The notes under the pieces are model-generated. The model was not told the origin of the DNA. It made no database searches and saw only the letters and a list, made by a program, of their open reading frames with translations. Positions 18,218 to 26,804 of a stretch of 64,000 nt of DNA are shown here, piece after piece (within the stretch, counting starts at the first letter, position 1; each line of letters starts with the position of its first letter). Where the stretch lies: assembly GCA_049323435.1 (NCBI GenBank), contig JBMOMX010000017.1:75826-139825 (forward strand), written 5' to 3'. The stretch is from UBA11222 sp049323435 (GTDB taxonomy: Bacteria; Pseudomonadota; Alphaproteobacteria; UBA11222). The position numbers were made by a program, and so were the translations under genes.

Positions 18218-20494
18218 TCAGGCCAATTGCACAAATGCGCCGATCACACGCTTGCGGCCGGCCTTCTCAAATTCAATTTCCAGCTTGTCGCCATCGACGC
18301 CGGTGACGTGGCCATAGCCGAACTTGCTGTGAAACACCCGCGCACCCATTTCAAATTCACAGACATCTTCAACTGGTTTGCGTGCGGTGTGTGCCCGTGC
18401 CTCTATCGTCATGTTGCGCGGCTGCCTGTTGGCGGCCTGCATGCGCTGCCATCCTGGCGTGTCATAATTTTGCGCAAACGCCGTGGCGGATTCGCGCATA
18501 CCTCCGCCATAAACGCCCTGTGCCGTCTGTATGCTGACGGTATCTGGCGGCAACTCGCTGATAAACCGTGACGGCAGCGCCGATTGCCATAAATTATATA
18601 CTCTCCGGTTTGCGGCATAAAAAATCCGCGCCCGTTCACGCGCGCGTGTGATGCCGACATAGGCCAGACGGCGTTCTTCCTCCAGGCCCGGTGTTCCATT
18701 TTCATCCATGCTGCGCTGACTGGGGAACAGGCCTTCCTCCCAGCCCGGCAGAAAAACGCTGCGAAACTCCAGGCCCTTGGCGCTATGCAGGGTCATGATA
18801 TTGATGCGGTCATCGGACCCGGATTGCTGATTTTCCATTACCAGCGAAACATGCTCCAGAAAGCCGCCAAGATTTTCAAACGCCTCCAGGGCGTTCACCA
18901 GCTCCTTGAGATTTTCCAGCCTGCCCGGCGCATCGGGCGAGCGGTCGGCTTTCAGCATGGCCGTATAGCCGCTTTCATCCAGAACAATCTGTGTCAGTTG
19001 CGGATGATCTGTATGCGCCAGCATACCGCGCCAGCGGTTGAAATCCCCGGACAGTGAACGCAGCGGATTGCGGCTGCGTGCGGGCAGTTCATCTGTTTCC
19101 AGAAGCAGATCCATTGCGCGCGTCAGCGGAATATTCTGCGACCGCGCCGTTTGGTGCAGTTTTTGTAACACCGCGTCGCCAATGCCCCGTTTGGGTTTGT
19201 TGATGATACGTTCAAACGCCAGATCGTCATTCGGTTGCGCGATGGCCCGCAGATAGGCGATGGCGTCGCGTATTTCCATGCGCTCGTAAAATCGGGGGCC
19301 GCCAACCACCCGGTAGGGGATTCCAAGGGTAAGAAAACGTTCTTCGAACTCACGGGTCTGGCGGCCGGCCCGCACCAGAATGGCCATATCGTTCAGGCGG
19401 CAGGCCCCGTGCTGTAATTGCTCCACCTGTTCACCGATGATGCGGGCTTCCTCGGCCCCGTCCCATACACCGAATATCTGAATTTTCTCCCCGGCGTCAC
19501 TATGATCCGTCCACAGAGTTTTTCCCAGGCGCCCTTCATTGGCGGCAATCATACCGGAGGCCGCAGCCAGAATATTGGGTGTCGAGCGGTAATTCTGTTC
19601 CAGCCGGACAATGTGCGCGCCGGGAAAATCTTTTTCAAAGCGCAAAATATTTCCGACCTCGGCCCCGCGCCAGCCATAGATGGATTGATCATCATCCCCG
19701 ACACAGCAGATATTGCGCCGCCCCTGCGCCAGCAGGCGCAACCACAGATATTGCGCGACATTGGTGTCCTGATATTCATCCACCAGAATATATTTGAAAC
19801 GTTCCTGATATTGGGCCAGCACGCCGGGATTGTGCTGTAACAGGTTCAGGCATTCCAGCAGCAGATCGCCAAAATCAACCGCGTTTAATACTTTCAGCCG
19901 GGCTTGATAGGCGGCGTATAGCTCGCGGCCTTTGCCATTGGCAAAGCTGAACGAATCCGCTTCCGGTATTTTTTCCGGTGTCAGGCCCTGATTTTTCCAC
20001 CGGTCGATCAGCGCCGCCAGTGAACGCGCCGGCCAGCGCTTGTCGTCAATATCGGCCGCGCTCAGCAATTGCTTCAGCAGGCGTATCTGATCGTCCGTAT
20101 CCAGAATGGTGAAATTGGCGCTAAGCCCCGCAAGTTCGGCATGGCGGCGCAGAATTTTTGCGCCAATGGAATGAAACGTGCCGAGCCAGGGCATCCCCTC
20201 CACCGCGCCGCCGATCAGCGCGCCAACCCGTTCCTGCATTTCGCGTGCGGCCTTGTTGGTGAATGTGACTGCAAGTATTTGCGATGGAAAAGCGCGCCGC
20301 ATCCACAATATATGCGCGATGCGCGTGGTCAGCACCCGGGTCTTGCCGGTGCCCGCGCCTGCCAGCACCAGCAGCGGGCCGTCCAGCGCCTCCACCGCCT
20401 CGCGCTGCACGGCATTCAGGCCGTCAAGATAGGCCGGCGTCTGCAAGCTGTATGGTGGAGCAGAATCAAGTTTGGTCATGGCGCATTCTAGCAT
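18218..20494 (-). CDS. uvrD: ATP-dependent DNA helicase, UvrD/PcrA family (SF1)
   Basis: This is a 758-residue 3'-5' superfamily 1A helicase for repair and replication. Motifs in order are: Q motif LNAVQREAVEAL, Walker A LAGAGTGKTRVLTTRIAHI, AVTFTNKAAREMQERV, Walker B VDEYQDTN, motif III VGDDDQSIYGWRGAEV, LEQNYRSTPNILAA, TLHSAKGLEFRSVFLPG and RRLAYVGITRARERA. The C-terminal FHSKFGYGHVTGVDGDKLEIEF segment is the tudor-like domain seen in PcrA and UvrD. The ATG at 20494 is followed by another at 20479; both are possible. PcrA and UvrD cannot be separated by name here. Confidence 0.94.
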   Translation of the reverse strand: MLECAMTKLDSAPPYSLQTPAYLDGLNAVQREAVEALDGPLLVLAGAGTGKTRVLTTRIAHILWMRRAFPSQILAVTFTNKAAREMQERVGALIGGAVEGMPWLGTFHSIGAKILRRHAELAGLSANFTILDTDDQIRLLKQLLSAADIDDKRWPARSLAALIDRWKNQGLTPEKIPEADSFSFANGKGRELYAAYQARLKVLNAVDFGDLLLECLNLLQHNPGVLAQYQERFKYILVDEYQDTNVAQYLWLRLLAQGRRNICCVGDDDQSIYGWRGAEVGNILRFEKDFPGAHIVRLEQNYRSTPNILAAASGMIAANEGRLGKTLWTDHSDAGEKIQIFGVWDGAEEARIIGEQVEQLQHGACRLNDMAILVRAGRQTREFEERFLTLGIPYRVVGGPRFYERMEIRDAIAYLRAIAQPNDDLAFERIINKPKRGIGDAVLQKLHQTARSQNIPLTRAMDLLLETDELPARSRNPLRSLSGDFNRWRGMLAHTDHPQLTQIVLDESGYTAMLKADRSPDAPGRLENLKELVNALEAFENLGGFLEHVSLVMENQQSGSDDRINIMTLHSAKGLEFRSVFLPGWEEGLFPSQRSMDENGTPGLEEERRLAYVGITRARERARIFYAANRRVYNLWQSALPSRFISELPPDTVSIQTAQGVYGGGMRESATAFAQNYDTPGWQRMQAANRQPRNMTIEARAHTARKPVEDVCEFEMGARVFHSKFGYGHVTGVDGDKLEIEFEKAGRKRVIGAFVQLA

Positions 20495-20517
20495 GCGGCG
20501 GGGGCGGATTTCGCCTG

Positions 20518-21021
20518 TTACTTACACTGGCTGATGGACTGGGGCCCGCATTGCTTGCCATTGGTCCAGATGGCGCCGGATAAATCGGCATTGAGCAAAT
20601 CGGCCAGTTCCAGCTTGGCGCCGGTCAGGTCCGCGCCGCGCAAATCGGCCCGGAACAGACGGGCGCGGCGAAAATCTGCACTGTGCAGTTGCGCATTACG
20701 AAGGACGGCACGGGTAAAATCCGTTTCACGTAAGTCCGCCCCGTCAAGGCGCGCCCCGGTCAGATCAGCGGAAACGAACTTGGCGCGGCGCGCATCGGCT
20801 TTACTCAAATCCGCCCCGATAAGATTGGAGCGGTTGAAGCGCGTTTCGCGCAGATTAGCGCTAGCCAGCGCGGCTCCGTCAAGATTTTGTTCCTCCATAT
20901 AGCAGCGTCCCCAATTGACGCCGGGCGCAGGAGGGTCGCCGCAGGCGGCCATTGCAATATTCGTTTGGCATAGCGCAGTCAGCATCAGCGCGGCCCCGGC
21001 CATCCATCCAGCTGGTTTCAT
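20518..21021 (-). CDS. Exported pentapeptide-repeat protein
   Basis: The product is about 167 residues with a Sec-type signal peptide (MKPAGWMAGAALMLTALCQ... cleaved after AMA, near residue 24). Residues about 50-145 are consecutive pentapeptide repeats of the A(D/N)LxX type (ANLRE, SNLIG, ADLSK, ADLTG, ADLRE, ADFRR, ADLRG, ADLTG, ADLLN, ADLSG), which fold as a right-handed quadrilateral beta-helix. Pairs of Cys flank the repeats and may form disulfides. The start at 21021 overlaps the stop of the upstream thioesterase gene (ATGA) and gives a good signal peptide. Function unknown; the signal peptide argues against a cytoplasmic gyrase-protecting role. Confidence 0.85.
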   Translation of the reverse strand: MKPAGWMAGAALMLTALCQTNIAMAACGDPPAPGVNWGRCYMEEQNLDGAALASANLRETRFNRSNLIGADLSKADARRAKFVSADLTGARLDGADLRETDFTRAVLRNAQLHSADFRRARLFRADLRGADLTGAKLELADLLNADLSGAIWTNGKQCGPQSISQCK

Positions 21022-21521
21022 GCAGAAATCTTGCGGCGGATGCCGATACTGGCCCCGGCACTGTCCGGACGGGGCAGGCTGCGGTGCGCCTCCAGCATGG
21101 CCGCCAATTTCGCCTGCGCCTCTGCCGGGAAGGGCGACGAGCGCCGGGTTAGCAGGCTGACATGCATCATCACCTGTTCGGCGGTTGCGGCCAGAAAGCC
21201 TTCGGTGGCGTGATACATATGCATGAAATAATGCACTCTTTTGGCGTCCCAATCCAGCAGTTGAAACGTCACCCGGATCGGGTCATGCAGTTTCAGTTCC
21301 GCCAGATAGGCGACATGGTTTTGCAGAACAAAGGCCGAGTCTCCCGTGCGTTCCACATAGGCTACGCCGATATCCAGCATGTCAAATATCTTGTCGAGCG
21401 CTTTGTCAAAGGCCAGCACATAAAAGGCCACATTCATATGGCCGTTATAATCGATCCATTCGGGCTGTACCGACTGCCCGGTGATCTCGATGGGCTCAGC
21501 TTCGAAAACGGCCTGCGTCAT
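21018..21521 (-). CDS. Hotdog-fold thioesterase (4HBT superfamily)
   Basis: The 167-residue protein belongs to the 4-hydroxybenzoyl-CoA thioesterase superfamily: WIDYNGHMNVAFYVLAFDKALD holds the conserved Asp and the GHMN turn after it, and the later part has alternating beta-strands (NHVAYLAELKLHDPIRVTFQLLDWDAKRVHYFMHMYH). It would hydrolyse an acyl-CoA thioester; the substrate cannot be read from the sequence. The resemblance is to the thioesterases that are related to the C-terminal domain of bacterial carnitine dehydrogenases. It overlaps the pentapeptide-repeat gene by 4 bases. Confidence 0.85.
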   Translation of the reverse strand: MTQAVFEAEPIEITGQSVQPEWIDYNGHMNVAFYVLAFDKALDKIFDMLDIGVAYVERTGDSAFVLQNHVAYLAELKLHDPIRVTFQLLDWDAKRVHYFMHMYHATEGFLAATAEQVMMHVSLLTRRSSPFPAEAQAKLAAMLEAHRSLPRPDSAGASIGIRRKISA

Positions 21522-21592
21522 AGTGATGGCTCCATACCTGTTATTCAGGCCAATCTACTATGCATGTGACTTTCCGGCAATATCAGCCCTGA

Positions 21593-22255
21593 TCAGGCCA
21601 ATGGCGGCACTCTGGTATAATTGACCGGGTCCGCGGGCGGGGCGCTGCGTTCCAGTATTTCCAGCGTGGCGGCGACATCGCGCAAGGGCAGCGCGCCGAG
21701 ACAGGCTTCCGGCAATTTCCACCAGGCCGCCCGGATCAGGCGCGCCCGTATGGCCTCGTCAAAGCGGTAGCGCAACAGCCGGGCGGGAACCCCCGCCATG
21801 ATGGCGTAGGGGGGCACGTCTTTGGTGACCACCGCCGTTGCGCCGATGACCGCGCCGTCGCCAATTTGTACGCCGCGCTTGATAAACACATTATCGCCAA
21901 TCCAGACATCATTGCCGATATGGGTTTCGCGCAATCCATCCTCCCGGTCCGGGTTGGGCGCACCCTGGTCGCTCGCGGCCAGCAGGCCAAGATGCGTCGT
22001 CATATAATTCAGTGGATGATGCGGGGCGGCGATGGTGACCTTGCGCCCCATCGAGCAATAACGCCCGATGACCGTGTGTTCCCGGATTACCCCCTCATTC
22101 AGGAAGCTGTTGCGGCCGATCCGCACATTCTGGCCGATATTCACAGAACCCAGGGTAACCACCGGCTCAAAGTAAAATGGCACATTGATGCGCGTGTCCG
22201 GCAGTATGGACAGACCCGCGGGAAGCTGGATGGGGGCGGTTTGGGTGGTGGACAT
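21593..22255 (-). CDS. Left-handed beta-helix acyltransferase (CatB/Vat-like)
   Basis: The 220-residue protein is made of hexapeptide repeats ([LIV]-G-x4): IGQNVRIGRNSFLNEGVI, VIGRYCSMGRKVTI, IGNDVWIGDNVFIKRGVQIGDGAVIGATAVVTKDVPPYAIMAGVPARLLRYRF. The insertion AAPHHPLNYMTTH carries the His expected of xenobiotic acetyltransferases and related O-acetyltransferases. The family transfers acetyl or other acyl groups from CoA to antibiotics, sugars or other acceptors, so a substrate cannot be assigned. The gene begins the leftward run and has its own upstream region of about 140 bases shared divergently with the next gene. Confidence 0.85.
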   Translation of the reverse strand: MSTTQTAPIQLPAGLSILPDTRINVPFYFEPVVTLGSVNIGQNVRIGRNSFLNEGVIREHTVIGRYCSMGRKVTIAAPHHPLNYMTTHLGLLAASDQGAPNPDREDGLRETHIGNDVWIGDNVFIKRGVQIGDGAVIGATAVVTKDVPPYAIMAGVPARLLRYRFDEAIRARLIRAAWWKLPEACLGALPLRDVAATLEILERSAPPADPVNYTRVPPLA

Positions 22256-22394
22256 AGGCGATTCCGGCTAACAGGGAAAGCCGGATAGTGGCTGCGAACT
22301 GGTTAATCGTCTGCTAAGATGCGGGTCAAACCCGATTTATCCGGACAGGCAAATGGCCTGAAAGCGGATAGATCATAAATAATGGGGGCCAAAA

Positions 22395-23777
22395 ATGGCC
22401 GAACCGGCAAGAAACCAGGATGCGATAGATCTGCTGCGGGCCCGCTTTGGCGCGCGCCTGTCCACATCGGCTGCGGTGCGCGAACAGCATGGCAAGGATG
22501 AGTCCTATCACGCCCCGCAATCGCCTGACGCGGTGGTGTTCGCCCAGTCCACCGATGAGGTTGTTGAGATCGTGCGCATCTGCGCGGCACACGCGACGCC
22601 GGTCATTGCGTTTGGCGCGGGCACCTCGCTTGAAGGGCATGTGGCGGCGGTACACGGCGGCGTGTGTATTGACCTCACCGGCATGAATAAAATCCTGTCG
22701 GTGAATGCCGAAGATGGCGATTGCGTGGTCGAGGCCGGCGTCACCCGCAAAACCCTTAATGAATATATCCGCGACACGGGTCTGTTCTTTCCGATTGATC
22801 CCGGCGCCGACGCCACGCTGGGCGGCATGGCGGCGACCAGCGCCTCAGGCACCAATGCGGTGCGCTATGGCGGGATGCGTGAAAATGTGCTGGGCCTGAC
22901 GGTGGTGATGGCCGATGGCCGCGTGGTGCGCACGGCGCGCCGGGCGCGTAAAAGCTCCAGCGGCTATGATCTGACCCGGCTGTTTACCGGCTCCGAAGGC
23001 ACGCTCGGCGTTATCACCGAAGTGACGGTGAAGCTGCACCCGGTGCCCGAGGCGATTTCGGCCGCCACCTGCCGCTTCCCAGATATATTAAGCGCGGTCA
23101 ACGCCACCATCGCCACGATCCAGTCCGGCCTGCCGGTGGCGCGCATCGAACTGATCGATGAAATTTCGGTCGCCGGCATCAACAAATATTCCGGCCTTGA
23201 TCTGGTGGAACAGCCGACACTGTTTCTGGAATTTCACGGCACCGAAGCGGGCGTGCGCGAACAGGCGCAACGCTTTGGCGAAATAGCGGCGGAACATGGC
23301 GGCGGCGCGTTTGACTGGGCGACGAAAACCGAGGCCCGCACCAAATTGTGGGAGGCGCGCCACACCGCCTATTACGCCTCGCTTGCCATGTATCCGGGCA
23401 AAAAGGGGATGCCGACCGATGTGTGTGTGCCGATCTCGCGCCTGGCCGAATGTATCGCGGAAACCAAACGCGATCTGAACGCCAGCGGCATCGAAGCGCC
23501 GATTATCGGCCATGTCGGCGATGGCAATTTCCATACGCTGCTGATTTTTGACCCGGACAATCCGGAAGAAGTGGCGCGCTGCAAGGCGTTTAACGAACGC
23601 CTCATTCTGCGCGCGCTGGCGATGGATGGCACCTGCACCGGCGAACATGGCATCGGCTATGGCAAGCTTCCTTTCATGCAGGCCGAACATGGCGAGGCGG
23701 TCAGCGTCATGCGCGCCGTCAAACTGGCGCTCGATCCGCATAATCTGATGAACCCGGGGAAAGTGGTCCGGGTATGA
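22395..23777 (+). CDS. FAD-linked D-2-hydroxyacid dehydrogenase (GlcD / D-lactate dehydrogenase (cytochrome) family)
   Basis: The 460-residue protein has a PCMH-type FAD-binding domain (DAVVFAQSTDEVVEIVRIC, PVIAFGAGTSLEGHV, FPIDPGADATLGGMAATSASGTNAVRYG, TRLFTGSEGTLGVITEVTVKLHPVPE) and an FAD-oxidase C-terminal domain with HVGDGNFHTLL and the GEHGIGYGKLPFM motif, ending in LDPHNLMNPGKV. The family oxidises D-lactate, glycolate or related 2-hydroxyacids and passes electrons to cytochrome c, quinone or ETF. Length fits the single-subunit D-lactate dehydrogenase group. Substrate is not determined by sequence reading. Confidence 0.88.
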   Translation: MAEPARNQDAIDLLRARFGARLSTSAAVREQHGKDESYHAPQSPDAVVFAQSTDEVVEIVRICAAHATPVIAFGAGTSLEGHVAAVHGGVCIDLTGMNKILSVNAEDGDCVVEAGVTRKTLNEYIRDTGLFFPIDPGADATLGGMAATSASGTNAVRYGGMRENVLGLTVVMADGRVVRTARRARKSSSGYDLTRLFTGSEGTLGVITEVTVKLHPVPEAISAATCRFPDILSAVNATIATIQSGLPVARIELIDEISVAGINKYSGLDLVEQPTLFLEFHGTEAGVREQAQRFGEIAAEHGGGAFDWATKTEARTKLWEARHTAYYASLAMYPGKKGMPTDVCVPISRLAECIAETKRDLNASGIEAPIIGHVGDGNFHTLLIFDPDNPEEVARCKAFNERLILRALAMDGTCTGEHGIGYGKLPFMQAEHGEAVSVMRAVKLALDPHNLMNPGKVVRV

Positions 23778-23791
23778 TGGAGGACAGAATC

Positions 23792-23890
23792 GTCATTGCG
23801 AGCCGAAGGCGAAGCAATCCAGGAGTCATAGGGAAAAGCTTTCGTTTGTGACTTCTGGATTGCCACGGCGCTTCGCGCCTCGCAATGACA
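23792..23890. repeat. Long imperfect palindrome (REP/MITE-like element)
   Basis: The left arm (starting CGTCATTGCGAGCC) and right arm (ending CGCCTCGCAATGACA) are imperfect inverse complements about 35-40 bases long with a loop of roughly 20 bases around 23830-23850. The arm core CATTGCGAG...GCAATCCAG is a pattern I know from many alphaproteobacterial genomes, where related palindromes are dispersed between genes. It lies just after the FAD dehydrogenase gene. It could fold into a large hairpin and act as a transcript end, or be a remnant of a non-autonomous element. Confidence 0.8.
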
Positions 23891-23919
23891 GAAAATACAG
23901 GGTAGAGGGCAGAAGACAA

Positions 23920-24129
23920 GTGCTAAAGCGGATAAAATTATGGTTCGACGCCGAAGCTGACTTCCTGGAAGTGCGCTTCTCCGATGCTGTGGGCTATGAA
24001 AGGGAAACGGCGAACGATGCGGTGATGGCGCGTCTGGATGCTCAAGGGAACGTAATCGGATTCAGCGTTCTTGGAGTCAGCCGCTTCCGGAAAGAAAAGC
24101 CGCTGGAAGCTGAGTTGCCAACGGCATGA
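23920..24129 (+). CDS. DUF2283 family protein
   Basis: A small protein of about 69 residues beginning at a GTG (VLKRIKLWFDAEADFLEVRF). The pattern W(Y/F)D-x-E-A-D-x-L-x-(I/V)-x-F followed by an acidic turn, then LDAQGNVIGFSVLGVSRF, is that of DUF2283, a beta-rich family of unknown function common in bacteria and often encoded near toxin-antitoxin or mobile DNA. An open frame continues upstream into the palindrome, but that part is unlikely to be coding. Ribosome site is weak. Confidence 0.7.
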   Translation: MLKRIKLWFDAEADFLEVRFSDAVGYERETANDAVMARLDAQGNVIGFSVLGVSRFRKEKPLEAELPTA

Positions 24130-24213
24130 GGGAATAGGCGGCGTATTCAATATTGAGCATGTGATGATGAAACCGTTAAGTCAGGGATATTCTCTTTATC
24201 GCGGGGAGACAAA

Positions 24214-25101
24214 ATGGCACCGAAGAAAATGTTGGTGAAGCCTTCGAATGCCGATTTCTGGATGGTTGCGGCAGGTCTTATAGTTACGGCAATAAATGGC
24301 GCGATTGCCTTCTATGGATGGAGTTCTGCCAAATCGATAGGTGAATATGAAGCTACCGCCCAGTCGAAACTAAAGTCGATACAATTGGTCGCGGAGCGCG
24401 GCTATGTTCTTTACGCAAAAGCTGCGGAGAGGGAGTTCATTGATCTAGTTGCAAGTAGTCCTGGCATTGAATTTACGGGGGTTGCTGCCAATTCTGCGAA
24501 AGAAAGTGTCAGGGAATACAAACGCACTCTTGATATTCTCGAAAAAGAAATCGCAGCGGAAAATCTCCAGCCTACGCAGCATCTCATGGAAGGCTATCTT
24601 AACATAGTTGATGGAGACTGCAAAAGCGCCATTAGAAATTTGGAGATGTATTCGAAAGATATCTCCATTAAATATTTGCTTCTCTCCACAGCCCATATGA
24701 GGTGCGGCAATATAAATAAATCAATTGAATTGAACAACAAAGTTCGCGATTTGCCCGTTACCAAGCCGAGTGATAGAATTAAAGCTAAAGCTCTGAATAA
24801 TAATGGTAATGCTATGGTTAAGATGGGGCAGCTTGATGATGCTATCACCTATTATCTTGATGCGCTAAGTGCAGATCCTTCACTTTACACTGTTAGATAC
24901 AATCTTTCGGCAGCTTATAGCAAGCAGATGAATCAACAAGAAGCTCTACGTTGGTTGTGCAAATACGAGGCCTCGTCGGACGCCAACGTTATCAACGAGG
25001 TGGAATCAGACCCGGATAACGAATTCGTTGAGTTAATTAAGTATCTAGGGTCGAATTGGAAAACCAAGTTAGCTAAGCAACTGATCGATTGCGACAAATA
25101 A
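24214..25101 (+). CDS. Membrane-anchored TPR-repeat protein of unknown function
   Basis: The 295-residue product has one N-terminal membrane segment (DFWMVAAGLIVTAINGAIAFYGW, residues about 14-36), a helical stretch, and tetratricopeptide repeats in the C-terminal half (KALNNNGNAMVKMGQLDDAITYYLDALSADPSLYTVRYNLSAAYSKQMNQQEALRWL). The TPR part would face the cytoplasm or periplasm depending on orientation. I do not recognise a specific family. Base composition is clearly lower in G+C than the neighbours (46 G+C in bases 24661-24780, that is 38%, against 41 of 60 in 25261-25320), which suggests recent acquisition. GGGGAG lies 8 bases before the ATG. Confidence 0.75.
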   Translation: MAPKKMLVKPSNADFWMVAAGLIVTAINGAIAFYGWSSAKSIGEYEATAQSKLKSIQLVAERGYVLYAKAAEREFIDLVASSPGIEFTGVAANSAKESVREYKRTLDILEKEIAAENLQPTQHLMEGYLNIVDGDCKSAIRNLEMYSKDISIKYLLLSTAHMRCGNINKSIELNNKVRDLPVTKPSDRIKAKALNNNGNAMVKMGQLDDAITYYLDALSADPSLYTVRYNLSAAYSKQMNQQEALRWLCKYEASSDANVINEVESDPDNEFVELIKYLGSNWKTKLAKQLIDCDK

Positions 25102-25190
25102 TCTAGCGAAGAGGGAGCGAGACGTGAATAAGAAATGGTAGGAAAATTTGAATGAAAAAATAAGTGGACACCATTTAGAGGGAACGGCAA

Positions 25191-26366
25191 ATGCAGACAT
25201 TCAGTTTCGACCCCGTAGAATTGCCGCCCGCGGCGGCGGAATTGCGCCTGGAGGTGCGGGCGTTTCTGGCCGAGCACAATGCCAAGCGCAGCCCGCTCGA
25301 CCGGGCGCAAAGCTGGAGCGGCTCGGACCCGGAGTTCAGCCGCAAAATGGGCGAGGCGGGCTTTATCGGCATGGTCTGGCCGAAAAAATATGGCGGGCAT
25401 GAACGCACCTCGTTCGAGCGCTATGTGATGCTGGAGGAAATGCTGGTGGCGGGCGCTCCGGTGGGGGCGCATTGGGTGGCCGACCGGCAAAGCGGCCCGT
25501 TGCTGCTGCGCTTTGGCACCGAGGAACAACGCCAGAAATATCTGCCGCCGGTGACGCGCGGCGAAATGTTCTACTGCATCGGCATGTCCGAACCCGACAG
25601 CGGCTCCGATCTTGCCTCGGTGCGCAGCAAGGCGGTTAAGGTCGATGGCGGCTATCTGATTAGCGGGCGCAAAATCTGGACCAGCGGCGCGCACACTGCG
25701 CATGTGATGATCGGCCTGTTCCGCACCGGCAAACCCGACGGCCGCCAGGAAGGGCTGACGCAATTTCTGATCGATCTGCGCGACACCGACGGCACGGACC
25801 TGAAAGCCAAAAATAATATTCTGGTGCGCCCGATCCGCAGCCTGCTGGGCGAGCATCATTTCAACGAAGTGGTGTTTGAAGAAGCGTTTGTGCCCGACAG
25901 CGCCGTGGTCGGCAAACAGGATAATGGCTGGTCGCAGGTGATGTCGGAACTGGCGTTTGAACGCAGCGGGCCGGAACGCTATCTGTCCAGCATTCAACTG
26001 GTGCTGGAAATGATCCGGGAACTGTCGAAAAATCCATCGCCGCAGGGCCATGTTGCAATCGGGCGGCTGATTGCGCATCTCTCCACCTTGCGGCAGATGT
26101 CGGTGTCGGTCGCCGCCAAGTTGAATGCGGGGCTCGATCCGGCGCTGGAAGGCTCCATCGTCAAGGATCTGGGCGCGGTGTTCGAACAGGAAATCCCCAC
26201 CATTGCGCAACAGATTTTCAATATTGAACCGCGCATCGGCGCAGGCGCCAGCGATCTGGAACAGGTGTTGGGGTTTCTGGTGCAGAACAGCGTGTCCTAT
26301 TCTATGCGCGGTGGCACACGGGAAATTTTGCGCGGCATTATCGCGCGCGGTCTTGGATTAAGGTAG
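25191..26366 (+). CDS. Acyl-CoA dehydrogenase, large-subunit type
   Basis: The 391-residue flavoprotein introduces a trans-2 double bond into an acyl-CoA. Domains in order: N-terminal helices (AELRLEVRAFLAEH), FAD/substrate beta-domain (FYCIGMSEPDSGSDLASVRSKAVKVDGGYLISGRKIWTSGAHTAHV) and C-terminal helices (LAFERSGPERYLSSI; YSMRGGTREILRGIIARGLGL). Position of the usual catalytic Glu in the last motif is Gly here, so the base is probably the Glu in FERSGPER, as in heteromeric acyl-CoA dehydrogenases. A partner of small-subunit type lies at 29954. RBS GAGGG about 12 bases upstream. Confidence 0.9.
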   Translation: MQTFSFDPVELPPAAAELRLEVRAFLAEHNAKRSPLDRAQSWSGSDPEFSRKMGEAGFIGMVWPKKYGGHERTSFERYVMLEEMLVAGAPVGAHWVADRQSGPLLLRFGTEEQRQKYLPPVTRGEMFYCIGMSEPDSGSDLASVRSKAVKVDGGYLISGRKIWTSGAHTAHVMIGLFRTGKPDGRQEGLTQFLIDLRDTDGTDLKAKNNILVRPIRSLLGEHHFNEVVFEEAFVPDSAVVGKQDNGWSQVMSELAFERSGPERYLSSIQLVLEMIRELSKNPSPQGHVAIGRLIAHLSTLRQMSVSVAAKLNAGLDPALEGSIVKDLGAVFEQEIPTIAQQIFNIEPRIGAGASDLEQVLGFLVQNSVSYSMRGGTREILRGIIARGLGLR

Positions 26367-26435
26367 GAATTTCCGGGCGCGCCGGCGGCGTTGCAATTTC
26401 AATGCTTTCAGCTATTGTGCCTTAAAGGCCGCAGC

Positions 26436-26729
26436 ATGAAAATCAGAAACCTTGGCATTATACTGTCACTTGCCTTCTTCCTCGCCGCACAGGCGTTGGG
26501 GATTGCGCATGCGGCTGAATATGGGCCAGGCAAGCACAAGCATCATGGCCATGTCTGCGATATTTATCTTTCCACGGATCAGGCCAAGTCCTCCCCGCCT
26601 CTGCTTCCTTTGCTGTTTCCTTCTGGATACAATGACGTAGTTTTTATTGTTAACGTTTCCGTGGCGCTTTCGGGCGGTAAATATTCCGCAGCCCTTCCAC
26701 GCGCGCCGCCCGCCACTCTCCCCATCTAG
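26436..26729 (+). CDS. Small exported His-rich protein (DUF2946-like), zinc-cluster associated
   Basis: The 97-residue product has a signal peptide (MKIRNLGIILSLAFFLAAQALGIAHA) followed by GPGKHKHHGHVCDIYLS, a His/Cys motif likely to bind metal, and a C-terminal hydrophobic segment ending SAALPRAPPATLPI. The combination of signal peptide, HGHxC and an RAPPA-type end resembles small DUF2946-like proteins found beside zinc ABC transporter genes in proteobacteria; this is recollection of pattern, not a search. It lies directly before a porin and a zinc-type binding-protein gene. An in-frame ATG at 26391 exists but would disrupt the signal peptide. Confidence 0.65.
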   Translation: MKIRNLGIILSLAFFLAAQALGIAHAAEYGPGKHKHHGHVCDIYLSTDQAKSSPPLLPLLFPSGYNDVVFIVNVSVALSGGKYSAALPRAPPATLPI

Positions 26730-26804
26730 CTAATCCTATTCAATCAAGACACCCCGCAGCCTCATGGGCCGCAGGTGCATTAGCTTATCTTTGAGGAGAA
26801 TGTG

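Noticed and set aside
24933..26210. 425-codon minus-strand frame opposite the acyl-CoA dehydrogenase
   Set aside because: Shadow of the real gene; the translation has no recognisable domain.
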